Shown piece after piece: positions 26,047 through 34,468 of a stretch of DNA of 64,000 nucleotides (position 1 is its first letter; each line of letters starts with the position of its first letter). This stretch comes from Rhodoferax sp. BAB1 (GTDB lineage Bacteria; Pseudomonadota; Gammaproteobacteria; Burkholderiales; Burkholderiaceae_C): the NCBI RefSeq assembly GCF_013334205.1, contig NZ_CP054424.1, positions 206,001 to 270,000 of the forward strand, in the 5' to 3' direction. A model generated the notes under the pieces. It was given only the letters and a program-made list of their open reading frames with translations. It had not been told where the DNA came from and ran no database searches. A program made the position numbers and the translations under genes.

Positions 26047-27726
26047 TTAATTGCGGAGCGCAATCCGGGACGCAATGGCCTCAAGTGCAAGATCTCTATT
26101 AACTTTGGTTGTATTGAGGCCCGCTTTCAGAAGGACTTCCGATGCGCTGGGGTGATGGCCTGCATCGGCGAGTGTGCGTGCTGCCCACATTGCCGTTCGT
26201 CTGTTCTTTCCAGCGTTGACGGCATCAATGAGATGGCGTAGCGGAGGACAGTTCGCAATCGCTATCTGAGCTTGAGTCATTGAGATTTTTGCAAATCTCG
26301 AAAGTAAGCCTGCGTGGATCCGAAGGGGCTTCTGTTCAGCGCGTAGCACGGAAAAAAGCGCCCGTGATAAGGCGATGGCCCTGTTGCGCTGAGCGATATC
26401 AGCTGCTGATATATCAACCACATTTTTTGGTTGCAGCCGCATCAACTTGTCCCGCAGCCAAATGGCGTCGCGAATGGTGGCTCGAACCAACGGGCCAGCT
26501 CTACGCATATTGTGGTATGACAAATGTTCAACTTTGAGTGCTCGCCAGAGTCTCGCCCTGTCTTGCTCAATTGAGGGAATCGTCCAAAGGGATCTTTGGA
26601 TGCGTTGTTCTAGCCAAGAACTGTCTTTCAAACGTAGTAACCAATATAGTTCTGGTGCTTTTTGCTGGAGCTTGCTGGCAGCACTGCCAGGAGATTTCTC
26701 GTAAAAGTAGTTGAATTCGAATCTAGCTTGTGCAAGCGTGGTGGGGCGCGGCGCGGGTCTGACTCGCGCAGAAATCGGCGTTACGAGTGCCGATTTCGCA
26801 GCAGTTCTGAATTCCTCAAACGATAGCCCCGTAGCCGAAAGCAAAGCACAAAATTCTGGTGCACGTTGCAGACTTGCTGGAACCTTTAGTCTGAGATGAA
26901 TGTCTTCGGCGGCATTCGGTTTAAACGAGATCTCTAGACCAGACGGGCTTCTTTCCATAGGCCCGTAGGTCCTTTCCAATAACTTCAGTGACGCACTAAG
27001 AAAATTACTTTTTTTAAAGTTGTTTTTGGTTTGAAGAATCGTGCGAATCTGGCTATGGGTCCACGGTGCGCTGGTGCAAGAGAGGGTGCTTTCCGCGAAT
27101 TGACTTAGACGCTGAAGGCGCTGCCTCCGCATGCATGGTGGGCCTGATCCCGTGGTCAAGTCTTTGCCGCAATCACAGCGCAGTGCGGGTGAGCGAAGCA
27201 GTGTTTTGTTGAACGGGAGTACCGTAATGCCACACGCCTTGCAGGTCATTCTCAGCCACTCGCCGTGCTTCGCGCAAACTAGCGCGACGGGCAGCTGGTG
27301 ATGCCGATGCAAGTACGGCTCGCCGAAAGCGTCAAAGTCATCTACCAAACATGCCGGGCAAAATCGGGCGCCGACACTAGCGTACGCTTTACCAACAAGG
27401 AAGAGTCGTGTTCCCGTCCCATCATCGCTAGGTAGCGCGATTCGATGTCGAAGAGGAGTCGCATTATTGAATGCAAGCCAAAATGGTAAAGACGTCAGTT
27501 GCCGAAGCATATCCTGGTACGAGTAACCAAGCGCCGACAACAAGCTATCAATCCGAGTATCTCTGACTGGCATTGAATAGAAGGGCGAAATTGTGCGGCG
27601 ACCATAGCCGGAATCTTCGAGTAGGCTGCGCCACAGGCCTGTTCCGTTGTACAGGACTAGGCGCGTCAGCAACGATCCGAAGGTCTCATCAGGGTAGGCT
27701 GTTGGTACATACGGAATTCTGAGCAT
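26047..27726 (-). CDS. Second TnsD/TniQ-family target-selection protein (559 aa)
   Basis: The protein begins with a TniQ domain (YPDETFGSLLTRLVLYNG). Its zinc site is Cys123-x2-Cys126, His143, Cys151 and His154 (RFCPACLVDD, RHHQLPVALVCAKHG). A second possible zinc knuckle uses Cys162, Cys165, Cys184 and Cys186. The C-terminal half has the TnsD-type pattern KAPELYWLLRLKDSSWLEQ. It overlaps the larger TnsD gene by 38 bases, unusually long for neighbours. Its sequence is distinct from the first TnsD, so the two probably recognise different targets. ATG 27726 fits the TniQ start. Confidence 0.9.
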   Translation of the reverse strand: MLRIPYVPTAYPDETFGSLLTRLVLYNGTGLWRSLLEDSGYGRRTISPFYSMPVRDTRIDSLLSALGYSYQDMLRQLTSLPFWLAFNNATPLRHRIALPSDDGTGTRLFLVGKAYASVGARFCPACLVDDFDAFGEPYLHRHHQLPVALVCAKHGEWLRMTCKACGITVLPFNKTLLRSPALRCDCGKDLTTGSGPPCMRRQRLQRLSQFAESTLSCTSAPWTHSQIRTILQTKNNFKKSNFLSASLKLLERTYGPMERSPSGLEISFKPNAAEDIHLRLKVPASLQRAPEFCALLSATGLSFEEFRTAAKSALVTPISARVRPAPRPTTLAQARFEFNYFYEKSPGSAASKLQQKAPELYWLLRLKDSSWLEQRIQRSLWTIPSIEQDRARLWRALKVEHLSYHNMRRAGPLVRATIRDAIWLRDKLMRLQPKNVVDISAADIAQRNRAIALSRALFSVLRAEQKPLRIHAGLLSRFAKISMTQAQIAIANCPPLRHLIDAVNAGKNRRTAMWAARTLADAGHHPSASEVLLKAGLNTTKVNRDLALEAIASRIALRN

Positions 27727-29581
27727 TCAATCTCTCAATTTCTTTATTCGCGTAATTGGATAGTTCATCTGACCAAATTCGTAGACCTGAAAGTCGCTTC
27801 ACTCGCCACATTTGGAGGCCTGCGACAGAGCAGGCTAGCATGGCGATTGCATGATCGACTCGACGTTTTCGAAAATCTGCGTGCGACTCAGACATTCGTT
27901 CTAGCACGTCTTCCAGCAACGGCAGGCGGTGCACGTTCTTCCGAACCATCGATTCGCCTAGAGGGCGGAGTAACCGGGTTTTCGTGACTCGTGTTGGCGA
28001 GGATTGAGTTCGAAGCGTTGCTGCATACGCCATCGCTTTCTGGGAAAGTTCCGCGTCTCTTTGTGCCCAGTCGATGCGAAGCCCGCTTTTGGGCTGCTTT
28101 TTGATAGGCTTAGTGTTTGACATGAGCCATGCACGGTCGTGCCGATAAAGCCATGCGTAGTCGGCAGGTGCTGCCGCGCGAATCGCATTCACCCCAGCAT
28201 GTTCTTGAGCTGACATTGTGGATAGCCAGCGCTGTCTGCGTTCAGTAACCTTGGGCTTTGAATTCTGGGTGCTGTTCGGTTGCCGGTCCGAAGGGTACTG
28301 GGCCAGAATTCGATACACCGTGCTGAGGGAAACGCTAGAGCGCATGGCAACGGCGGGTAGTGGATCGCCTGAGCGAAGTTCTGCCCTTACTTTCTCGATG
28401 CCGGCGTTGTTTAACGACTTGCGGCGCTCGTGGATAGGAATTCCGCGCATTCGGCGCTGCACAACCACCGTCGTGACACTTCTTCCGATTAGGGGCGCCA
28501 CTTGGCGGCAAGAAAGTGAACTGTCGCACAGCAAGGCCTCGCGCTCGGTGTCGGAAATTGTCCGCAGAAGGGTCGATGAAGGAGGGCGTACTTGTTGGTC
28601 GCGAATGACCCCCTCGATGGCCGCCATTCCATTTTTTGTAATCGAGCAAGCAGTCGCGAAGCTTGAGATAGAACCGAATAGGAATTCAATCAAGAGAAGG
28701 TGGCATATAGGATGAACCGACCGCTCCGGTCGCTTAATCAGGTCCCTGATCCAACCAAGCGGATGGGCCGACGAGGTGAGCAAGCGCTCGCGATGTTCAA
28801 AGCCGTGGAAGTCCTCAAACCGTTGGCGAACGGCGTCCGCCAGGCCGCTGCAATCGAATCGACCACGATGGGTTCCAAACCCCAGTTTCAGAGCCGCATG
28901 AAGATATGTTGATGCTCGCTGCGAAGCATCAATCACGGGCAATGCGGCGCTGAGCAATGCTTCGGACAGCTCCGCGAATCTTAGTTGCCGTTCGCAGACT
29001 CTGATATGTGGCTGTGCTGCATTCCAGTTCGCCAGAACCACGAACCGCTGTCGATCCGTCCTTTGACTGAGTGGCGGTTGGTGCTGCAACTGTATTCTGT
29101 GGCGTATGCAGCAGCTGACGCCGGGCAGCTGATGTCGACGATCCCAGTATGGGCTGCCGTAGTGCGCAATACTGTCTGCCACGCATTTCGTGCAGAAACG
29201 AAGTGATGGATTCGCACCAAATCGATTGGCGACACGTCCCATCTGTGTCTTGAGGCCTTTGCCGTCACCATAAATCAATGCGTGACGGACGGTGTCATGT
29301 CGATGTGAAGTCAGGAAAGGGCGGTGATATGGAAACAGCGTACCGAAATCAAGGATCTGATCAACTGTTTGGAATGGAAGCCAGTCTCCCAGTTGTCGTT
29401 GAACAGATTGAAGTCGCGTTGGCAGATCAATGCCGGGAACAATCGTCCTGCATGCGAATAACCTCTCCATACATTCACGCGGCGTTCCCAATGCGTTTAA
29501 AAGCGAAAATCGACTCAGCCACGAGTAGAGAAGTTCGTCGGGCAGCAGTGGCGGTGCATAGCCGAAGCCGGTCAATCTCAT
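27689..29581 (-). CDS. tnsD: TnsD/TniQ-family target-selection protein (630 aa)
   Basis: The N-terminal TniQ domain (LLPDELLYSWLSRFSLLN) has a zinc site with Cys130, Cys133, His150, Cys157/158 and His161. The middle carries two helix-turn-helix-like stretches (SCRQVAPLIGRSVTTVVVQR and LPAVAMRSSVSLSTVYRIL). The C-terminal part has APADYAWLYRHDRAWL, typical of sequence-specific TnsD. These features suit a protein that binds a fixed chromosomal site and recruits TnsC. It lies 39 bases after tnsC. Its target gene cannot be read from the protein. Confidence 0.9.
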   Translation of the reverse strand: MRLTGFGYAPPLLPDELLYSWLSRFSLLNALGTPRECMERLFACRTIVPGIDLPTRLQSVQRQLGDWLPFQTVDQILDFGTLFPYHRPFLTSHRHDTVRHALIYGDGKGLKTQMGRVANRFGANPSLRFCTKCVADSIAHYGSPYWDRRHQLPGVSCCIRHRIQLQHQPPLSQRTDRQRFVVLANWNAAQPHIRVCERQLRFAELSEALLSAALPVIDASQRASTYLHAALKLGFGTHRGRFDCSGLADAVRQRFEDFHGFEHRERLLTSSAHPLGWIRDLIKRPERSVHPICHLLLIEFLFGSISSFATACSITKNGMAAIEGVIRDQQVRPPSSTLLRTISDTEREALLCDSSLSCRQVAPLIGRSVTTVVVQRRMRGIPIHERRKSLNNAGIEKVRAELRSGDPLPAVAMRSSVSLSTVYRILAQYPSDRQPNSTQNSKPKVTERRQRWLSTMSAQEHAGVNAIRAAAPADYAWLYRHDRAWLMSNTKPIKKQPKSGLRIDWAQRDAELSQKAMAYAATLRTQSSPTRVTKTRLLRPLGESMVRKNVHRLPLLEDVLERMSESHADFRKRRVDHAIAMLACSVAGLQMWRVKRLSGLRIWSDELSNYANKEIERLNAQNSVCTNSLP

Positions 29582-29620
29582 TTATGTCGCATCCATGCGA
29601 GCTCGTTCGTAAATCGAGCG

Positions 29621-31018
29621 TCAGCGTGCTAATGGATCCTCTTCTGGGAGATCGAATTCTGCGGGTGTGCTTGATCGGCTCTTGGGTGAACGCTTCGGTG
29701 ATGCGGGCACGCTGTCGTTCGCGCTTGAGTATTCGTCGAACTCCTCACCGTAGTGGCCCTGTATGGCTTCTTCTTTTGCTCCAAGAAGCTTGCGTAGCGC
29801 GCGGTATTTTGGGCTGAAGATGAGGTCGTCGAAAGCAAGAAGCTTCTCGGGCTTATTGCTACGGAGTGCAGCGATTGCGGGCTGAAGGAATGCCATGTCT
29901 GTTGCAGCCGTCCTGGCAAAGGCGGTGGCATCAATAATTTCACGACCGCCGATTTCGTTTCGCTGCGAGAGCGTATACGCCAAGGCGGCGAATGCAGTGT
30001 TTCCTGCGGATGCGGCATGCCACGCGTCAAGAATTTCATTGGTCAACGGCGTCTTCTCCTTCACGTAGCTATAGTCCCAGTATGTCTCACAGAACTCAAC
30101 CCATTGAGGATCTTTGCGAGCCATTGGTCGGAGCACTGTCTCACCATACGATGCGAGCTTTCTGGCATTGCGCACACTTCCTTCGATGACAGATTGAACG
30201 GCGGGAGTTGCCAGTGCAAGCAAGCTGATTCCAAGGCGCTCGATGATCTCGCTGAACAAGTTCAATACGAAGTCAGCATTCTGGCCTCGAGCGCTTCGAA
30301 GGTTCTGGACTTCATCCACGACCATGAAGCCGAGAGACACTGCAGTAGCGACTCGGTTCATCAGCTCCACCATGGGTGCGACGTTGCGTATTGCATTGGC
30401 CTGCCGGGCATAGCTCGTTCCGAGCAGCCGGTCGATTTCATCGAAGAACTGGATGCAAAGACTTTTCAACGTGGCGTCATGAGGAACTCGTAGTACGACA
30501 TAGACAACTTGATGGCACTTCAGAACGGCGCCGTTGTAGTTTTCGTGTGCAATGACTTGCGGGTAACGCAGTAGGTAGGCAAGTGCAAAGGTCGTTTTCC
30601 CCATGCCACTGACTGCCATCATGAAATGGCCCTTGGCGGATGACTTCCAGTTGGCTGGAAACGGAAACCCGTCGGTGCCGCTCGTTGCTAGCGCATGGCG
30701 CCGTTGTCGGTCGATGTTTGTCAGGGGGTTTCGAGCCACATAGGTGTCTCGCATCATCGTTGCTAGTGCGATGCCAGCCTTCTGATATTCAGGGAATGGG
30801 AATACGAGATCGTTTACAGCAGACAGTTCCATGATGCGCACAACCTCACCTGCCCTCCGTGTGGTGGCCGTGGGTTTTGGTGGATAGTGCGATAACAGAG
30901 TTAGAAATTCGATCTTGGTCTGCTCTATTGGGGGGAGAGCCTCGATGAACGGATTGCCGGAAAACCGACTAACGCCAGTGTTGCGGTAGGTGGCGGTAGT
31001 TACTTCAATCTGGCTCAC
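29621..31018 (-). CDS. tnsC: TnsC AAA+ ATPase regulator of transposition
   Basis: The 465-residue protein has Walker A AVSGMGKTT (Lys141), Walker B GFMVVDE (Asp235, Glu236) and a sensor region (LLALATPAVQSVI). It assembles on DNA and links target selectors to the TnsAB transposase. An acidic, serine-rich C-terminal tail follows residue 420. It overlaps tnsB by 14 bases. Length and motifs match TnsC rather than the smaller TniB. Confidence 0.92.
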   Translation of the reverse strand: MSQIEVTTATYRNTGVSRFSGNPFIEALPPIEQTKIEFLTLLSHYPPKPTATTRRAGEVVRIMELSAVNDLVFPFPEYQKAGIALATMMRDTYVARNPLTNIDRQRRHALATSGTDGFPFPANWKSSAKGHFMMAVSGMGKTTFALAYLLRYPQVIAHENYNGAVLKCHQVVYVVLRVPHDATLKSLCIQFFDEIDRLLGTSYARQANAIRNVAPMVELMNRVATAVSLGFMVVDEVQNLRSARGQNADFVLNLFSEIIERLGISLLALATPAVQSVIEGSVRNARKLASYGETVLRPMARKDPQWVEFCETYWDYSYVKEKTPLTNEILDAWHAASAGNTAFAALAYTLSQRNEIGGREIIDATAFARTAATDMAFLQPAIAALRSNKPEKLLAFDDLIFSPKYRALRKLLGAKEEAIQGHYGEEFDEYSSANDSVPASPKRSPKSRSSTPAEFDLPEEDPLAR

Positions 31019-33215
31019 GCTTGTTCCTATTCCTGTGTTTTCGTATCAATTCAAGGCTGCGCAGGCGTTCGTCTTCTTCCAGGCTGGCCCAATCTGGAGT
31101 TGAGGGCTGTTGAGCTTCCAGTTTCCGGTCCTGCGATTGTGGGATGGTGTTGCCAAGGAGTTGCTCTTTCATCCGCGTTGTCTCCTGGTTTCTTGCCTCC
31201 AGCTGCTCAGCCTTGGGAAGTTTGACGGCGGGCCTACTGCCATTGTGGATCGTGGGACGCTTTTCGTTCTTGGCCACCACACGCGCAACTCGTCCGTCAT
31301 GGTCTGCGCGTGCCCATAGCCGTGACGTGCGGCCCGCAAAACTTTCCTCTTCATCAAGGGATAGTCCCGCGATCTCGCTTGCGGCACCGGGCGTCATCGA
31401 GAATTTGGCCCATTCTCCCTGGTTGCTGGGGATGAAGATCTCTGTCGGGTATGTCTTGTCGAGCCGGATGTCAATAGACTTGGCTCGGCCAGTCGATTGC
31501 CTTGACAGCTCGGCAGCCTGCTCGTTATCGGGAACATACGGCCGGCTTTTGTATCTGAGAATTCCATTGGAAATACTGCCCTTGTCCGTGCTGAGCAGCA
31601 GGCGTTGATAATCTTCCTCGCAAAGCGGCGCCGAACGCAGCCCTGTCATATTTCTGAGCCCCCAAAGGTACGCATTATTCGGCGTCGGTTCTACGCCTGC
31701 CTGAGTCAAGATGCGCTTGCGTCGCAGCGTGCTATGAGGTCGGTTATTGTGGTCGACAATGATGTCGATGAGAAGTCGATAAGCATCGGCCAATGTGTGA
31801 ACTGCGGCAGCCTCGGCCCTTCTGGCCGCCTTTTTGGTTCGTGGATCCAATGGGCGGTCTGCATACACGCCCTTTCTTCCGGATGCGGCCATGCGTCGTT
31901 TGATCTCGCGGATCAATCGTTCAACGATGGCTTTGCCGTCTGGACACAGTGGGGGAAGTGGCGTGAGGTCGATTCCCAAATCAAGAACCACGCTTTGCTC
32001 CATCGAGTCGCTCATGAAGTCAGCGCCTCTGTCCGGACAAATGACGGCTGGCATTCGTCCAATCGGCCAGCGAGTGTCTGTAATGTTGACGCCTAAGCGG
32101 TTAAAGCGCGCCTCTCGTGACGTGAAAGCAATGAGCAGTACGTGGCGCACTTCTTCGTACGAGGGTGAACGAAGTGAGATGTAAGCGGAGACGACAAATC
32201 GGCTCCACCGGTCGATGAGTAGGTAGATCGTCGGCTTGCCTACGTTTACCGGTTGATCGTCGCTTGAGACCAGATGCAGGCGCCCACCGGTGGCGTCGAT
32301 TTCGTAAACCTCACCAGGCCCAGCCGCCCGAACTGAACCCAGATAACCAGGGTTGTGCCGATGTGTACGCATGTTTCGAGCGAGATCATCTGTGAGACGG
32401 AGGTGTCCATCGACGTAATACCGAAACTGACGGGCGGTGACGGGCTCGGGCCTGCCGCCTTTGATGTACTCGGCGTAGATAGATGGATGTCGCACACGGA
32501 ACAGGCCGGCCAGGTAGTCCTCGTGTGCCGTCGTTTTGAACGCCGGCCCCTTTCTGAGCAGCTGCTGGAAGCTGGCCACCATATCTTCAATATCTGCGGA
32601 GGAAACTACGAAATCGTTGTGCCCCAATTCGATGGACAAGCCGGCTTGACGGCCTCGCCGCTTCGGCTGGTACTCTTGCGGCTCAGTCGGTTTTCTCTCG
32701 TAAGGAGCGTGGCCTGGCTTAATGCCTGGAGGTAATGAAAGCAGAGCGAGGCGAGTCCCGCCAAAGTAGTAGTACCTCAGAAGCGTGCGAAGTAAAGTTG
32801 TCTGGTTAGTTGCTGTCTCACTCGCATGCTTTCGTATTAGCGCGGTGAAAGTTTGGCGAGAGAGGTTTGCCTTGCGCTCGAAGGCTTTGACGAGCGGGGA
32901 GATCAAATGCCATGCGGCATCTAGTTGGCTTGAACGGTCTGTATCCGCCGCAGGCGGGTTCGTCAGAGCTGGTGGGAGTACCACTCTGCCCCATGCCGAT
33001 GAGGGTAAAGACCCTAGGCTCTTGAGCTCAGCCAGCGGAATTACCTTTGGCCGGCGTGCATATCGCGCCTTCTCCGGCGTATCTATCCACATGGCATAGA
33101 CACAATCATCAAAGACATGGGTCAGCCGGAGATAGCGACTGGAGTCTTGGCCAACGCGGAGCACCAGTCCGGGAGTAGGCGCGGGGTTGTCGGCAACTAC
33201 TTGGAATTCAAGCAT
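31005..33215 (-). CDS. tnsB: TnsB DDE transposase (rve / Mu-type)
   Basis: The 736-residue protein has N-terminal DNA-binding regions, then the catalytic core with Asp307 (EIDATGG), Asp395 (CPDRGADF) and Glu432 (KAIVERLI), the DDE triad, and a Mu-transposase C-terminal barrel (KSRPYVPDN). Its C-terminal 80 residues are charged and probably contact TnsC. TnsB binds the transposon ends and cuts the 3' strands. It overlaps tnsA by 8 bases. Confidence 0.94.
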   Translation of the reverse strand: MLEFQVVADNPAPTPGLVLRVGQDSSRYLRLTHVFDDCVYAMWIDTPEKARYARRPKVIPLAELKSLGSLPSSAWGRVVLPPALTNPPAADTDRSSQLDAAWHLISPLVKAFERKANLSRQTFTALIRKHASETATNQTTLLRTLLRYYYFGGTRLALLSLPPGIKPGHAPYERKPTEPQEYQPKRRGRQAGLSIELGHNDFVVSSADIEDMVASFQQLLRKGPAFKTTAHEDYLAGLFRVRHPSIYAEYIKGGRPEPVTARQFRYYVDGHLRLTDDLARNMRTHRHNPGYLGSVRAAGPGEVYEIDATGGRLHLVSSDDQPVNVGKPTIYLLIDRWSRFVVSAYISLRSPSYEEVRHVLLIAFTSREARFNRLGVNITDTRWPIGRMPAVICPDRGADFMSDSMEQSVVLDLGIDLTPLPPLCPDGKAIVERLIREIKRRMAASGRKGVYADRPLDPRTKKAARRAEAAAVHTLADAYRLLIDIIVDHNNRPHSTLRRKRILTQAGVEPTPNNAYLWGLRNMTGLRSAPLCEEDYQRLLLSTDKGSISNGILRYKSRPYVPDNEQAAELSRQSTGRAKSIDIRLDKTYPTEIFIPSNQGEWAKFSMTPGAASEIAGLSLDEEESFAGRTSRLWARADHDGRVARVVAKNEKRPTIHNGSRPAVKLPKAEQLEARNQETTRMKEQLLGNTIPQSQDRKLEAQQPSTPDWASLEEDERLRSLELIRKHRNRNKREPD

Positions 33216-34014
33216 GGGCGGTGGTCGTTTGCAGTACGACAGGGTGGTTCAAGGCAAGCGGGTGGAAGAGCGAAGTCTCAATCCGATTGAACCAAGCGCA
33301 ATACCTGAACACGTCTTCTACGACGGTGCTAGGTTGGCGAAGCGATTTCGAGAGCTGCGCCATCAACTCCTTCAAGGGCCGATTTGGAGTGTACGCAGCC
33401 TGAAACTGCTCCAAGAAGCGACTCTCCAACAATGGATCGGGGGAATACCGATGCCTGAACCATGCCCGCTGGAAGCGCAGATTCTCGAGCATTGTTTTAT
33501 TGAAGCGCGTTGTATCCACTAGTGTCCATGGAATCTCGCGATCACGGCACCAAGCATGTTCCACAGCAAGGCGCTGACGAACACGTGGATCGCGTGCGTC
33601 GTTGGGCGACTTGACACTGGCAGCTCGGTACTTCAACTCTCCGTTGATCCGTTCGGTGATCAAGAAATCAATGGTGAACGGTTCTGGAAATCCCTTTCGA
33701 AGGGTATGGCGAACGCCATATTCCGAGCAGAGTTCAAGCGTGCGGTCGATGTCGAGAATCGGCCACTGCTCGCGGATGTCAACGGTGGTGGCCCGGCGTT
33801 CAACGAGAAAGAAGTAAATCGCCTCAAGCTCGGACAGCAAATGATGTGATCTACCGCTAAGAATCCCCTTGCTTACGAGTGATGTTCCCCGCGAAGGTAC
33901 ATCGCGTACCTTTAACCAAGGCACATAGACTGAGTCTTGGCATACCCCCCTGTGCCGTTTGATGCGAGTTCTTAGGTACGGTGGATAGAGGAGGGGATCG
34001 GGCTTCCAGTGCAC
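33208..34014 (-). CDS. tnsA: TnsA endonuclease
   Basis: The 268-residue protein has the restriction-enzyme-like active site: Glu64 (LLSELEAIYF), Asp116 (FTIDFLI) and Lys135 (AASVKSP), aligning with Tn7 TnsA Glu63, Asp114 and Lys132. It cuts the 5' strands, so this element should move by cut-and-paste. The C-terminal domain (from about 170) resembles the TnsC-binding half. The start is GTG 34014 with a poor ribosome binding site. Confidence 0.93.
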   Translation of the reverse strand: MHWKPDPLLYPPYLRTRIKRHRGVCQDSVYVPWLKVRDVPSRGTSLVSKGILSGRSHHLLSELEAIYFFLVERRATTVDIREQWPILDIDRTLELCSEYGVRHTLRKGFPEPFTIDFLITERINGELKYRAASVKSPNDARDPRVRQRLAVEHAWCRDREIPWTLVDTTRFNKTMLENLRFQRAWFRHRYSPDPLLESRFLEQFQAAYTPNRPLKELMAQLSKSLRQPSTVVEDVFRYCAWFNRIETSLFHPLALNHPVVLQTTTAHA

Positions 34015-34468
34015 GAGGCCAATTATGGCTTATTTGTCTAAAATACCCATAAATTTAGTCATTTAAAGCTTAGCGACGGCGCCGTAGGCGCACCAGGGTT
34101 CTCGGTTTGGACGCCGCTCACTTCGCGCAGCGAAGTTAAGGCCCTCTGGGCCGGCCGTAGCCACAAGCCCTTTCCCACATCTCGCCAAGAGCGTCACCGT
34201 CGAATGACGGAGACGCCCTCGGCGAGGGCGCCCGGAAATACATGTTCCGAGCCCCGAGGGAACGCTGCGCTCATCGGCGGATACGGGTTTACCCGGGCGC
34301 CCAGCCATCGCAGGATGATATGGAATGGGACGTAATCGGCATTGGACCCGGGACGCTCCGGTTTCTAAACTCCAGGGTCGCGCAGCAACGAACCTTCTCA
34401 TCACGAACAATGGCAACAGATCACAAACAGGCATGGGTCGGCGTAGCAGGCGCGCTGCCATGTAGCGC
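34015..34468 (+). other. Gene-free junction right of tnsA
   Basis: The first 60 bases are AT-rich and may hold TnsB-binding sites and the right end of the transposon (GACTAAATTTAT and GACAAATAAG on the reverse strand are loosely similar). From about 34075 the composition returns to that of the chromosome. GCCCTCGGCGAGGGC at about 34212-34226 is a tight hairpin without a T run. I see no gene, tRNA or target-site duplication. Confidence 0.5.

Larger units (their letters stand above)
26047..34014 (-). mobile_element. Tn7-like transposon core: tnsA-tnsB-tnsC and two tnsD/tniQ genes
   Basis: Five genes read leftward with overlaps or short gaps (8-base overlap A/B, 14-base overlap B/C, 39-base gap C/D, 38-base overlap D/second TniQ). 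GC content is clearly lower than on either side. TnsA and TnsB make the heteromeric transposase, TnsC is the ATPase, and TnsD/TniQ proteins choose the target. No cas gene, CRISPR array or TnsE is visible. In Tn7 the tnsA side abuts the right end, so that end should lie just above 34014; the left end is somewhere below 26047. The true boundaries were not found. No glmS, the usual attTn7 gene, is nearby. Confidence 0.85.

Noticed and set aside
34075..34240. Possible tRNA or attachment-site structure
   Set aside because: Hairpins are present but no cloverleaf or T-loop consensus could be formed.
34063..34461. 133-codon reverse frame in the junction right of tnsA
   Set aside because: The translation is Arg/Pro-rich without a recognisable domain and has no ribosome binding site.
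26047..34468. CRISPR array or cas genes beside the Tn7-like element
   Set aside because: No direct repeats with regular spacers and no Cas-like protein were seen.
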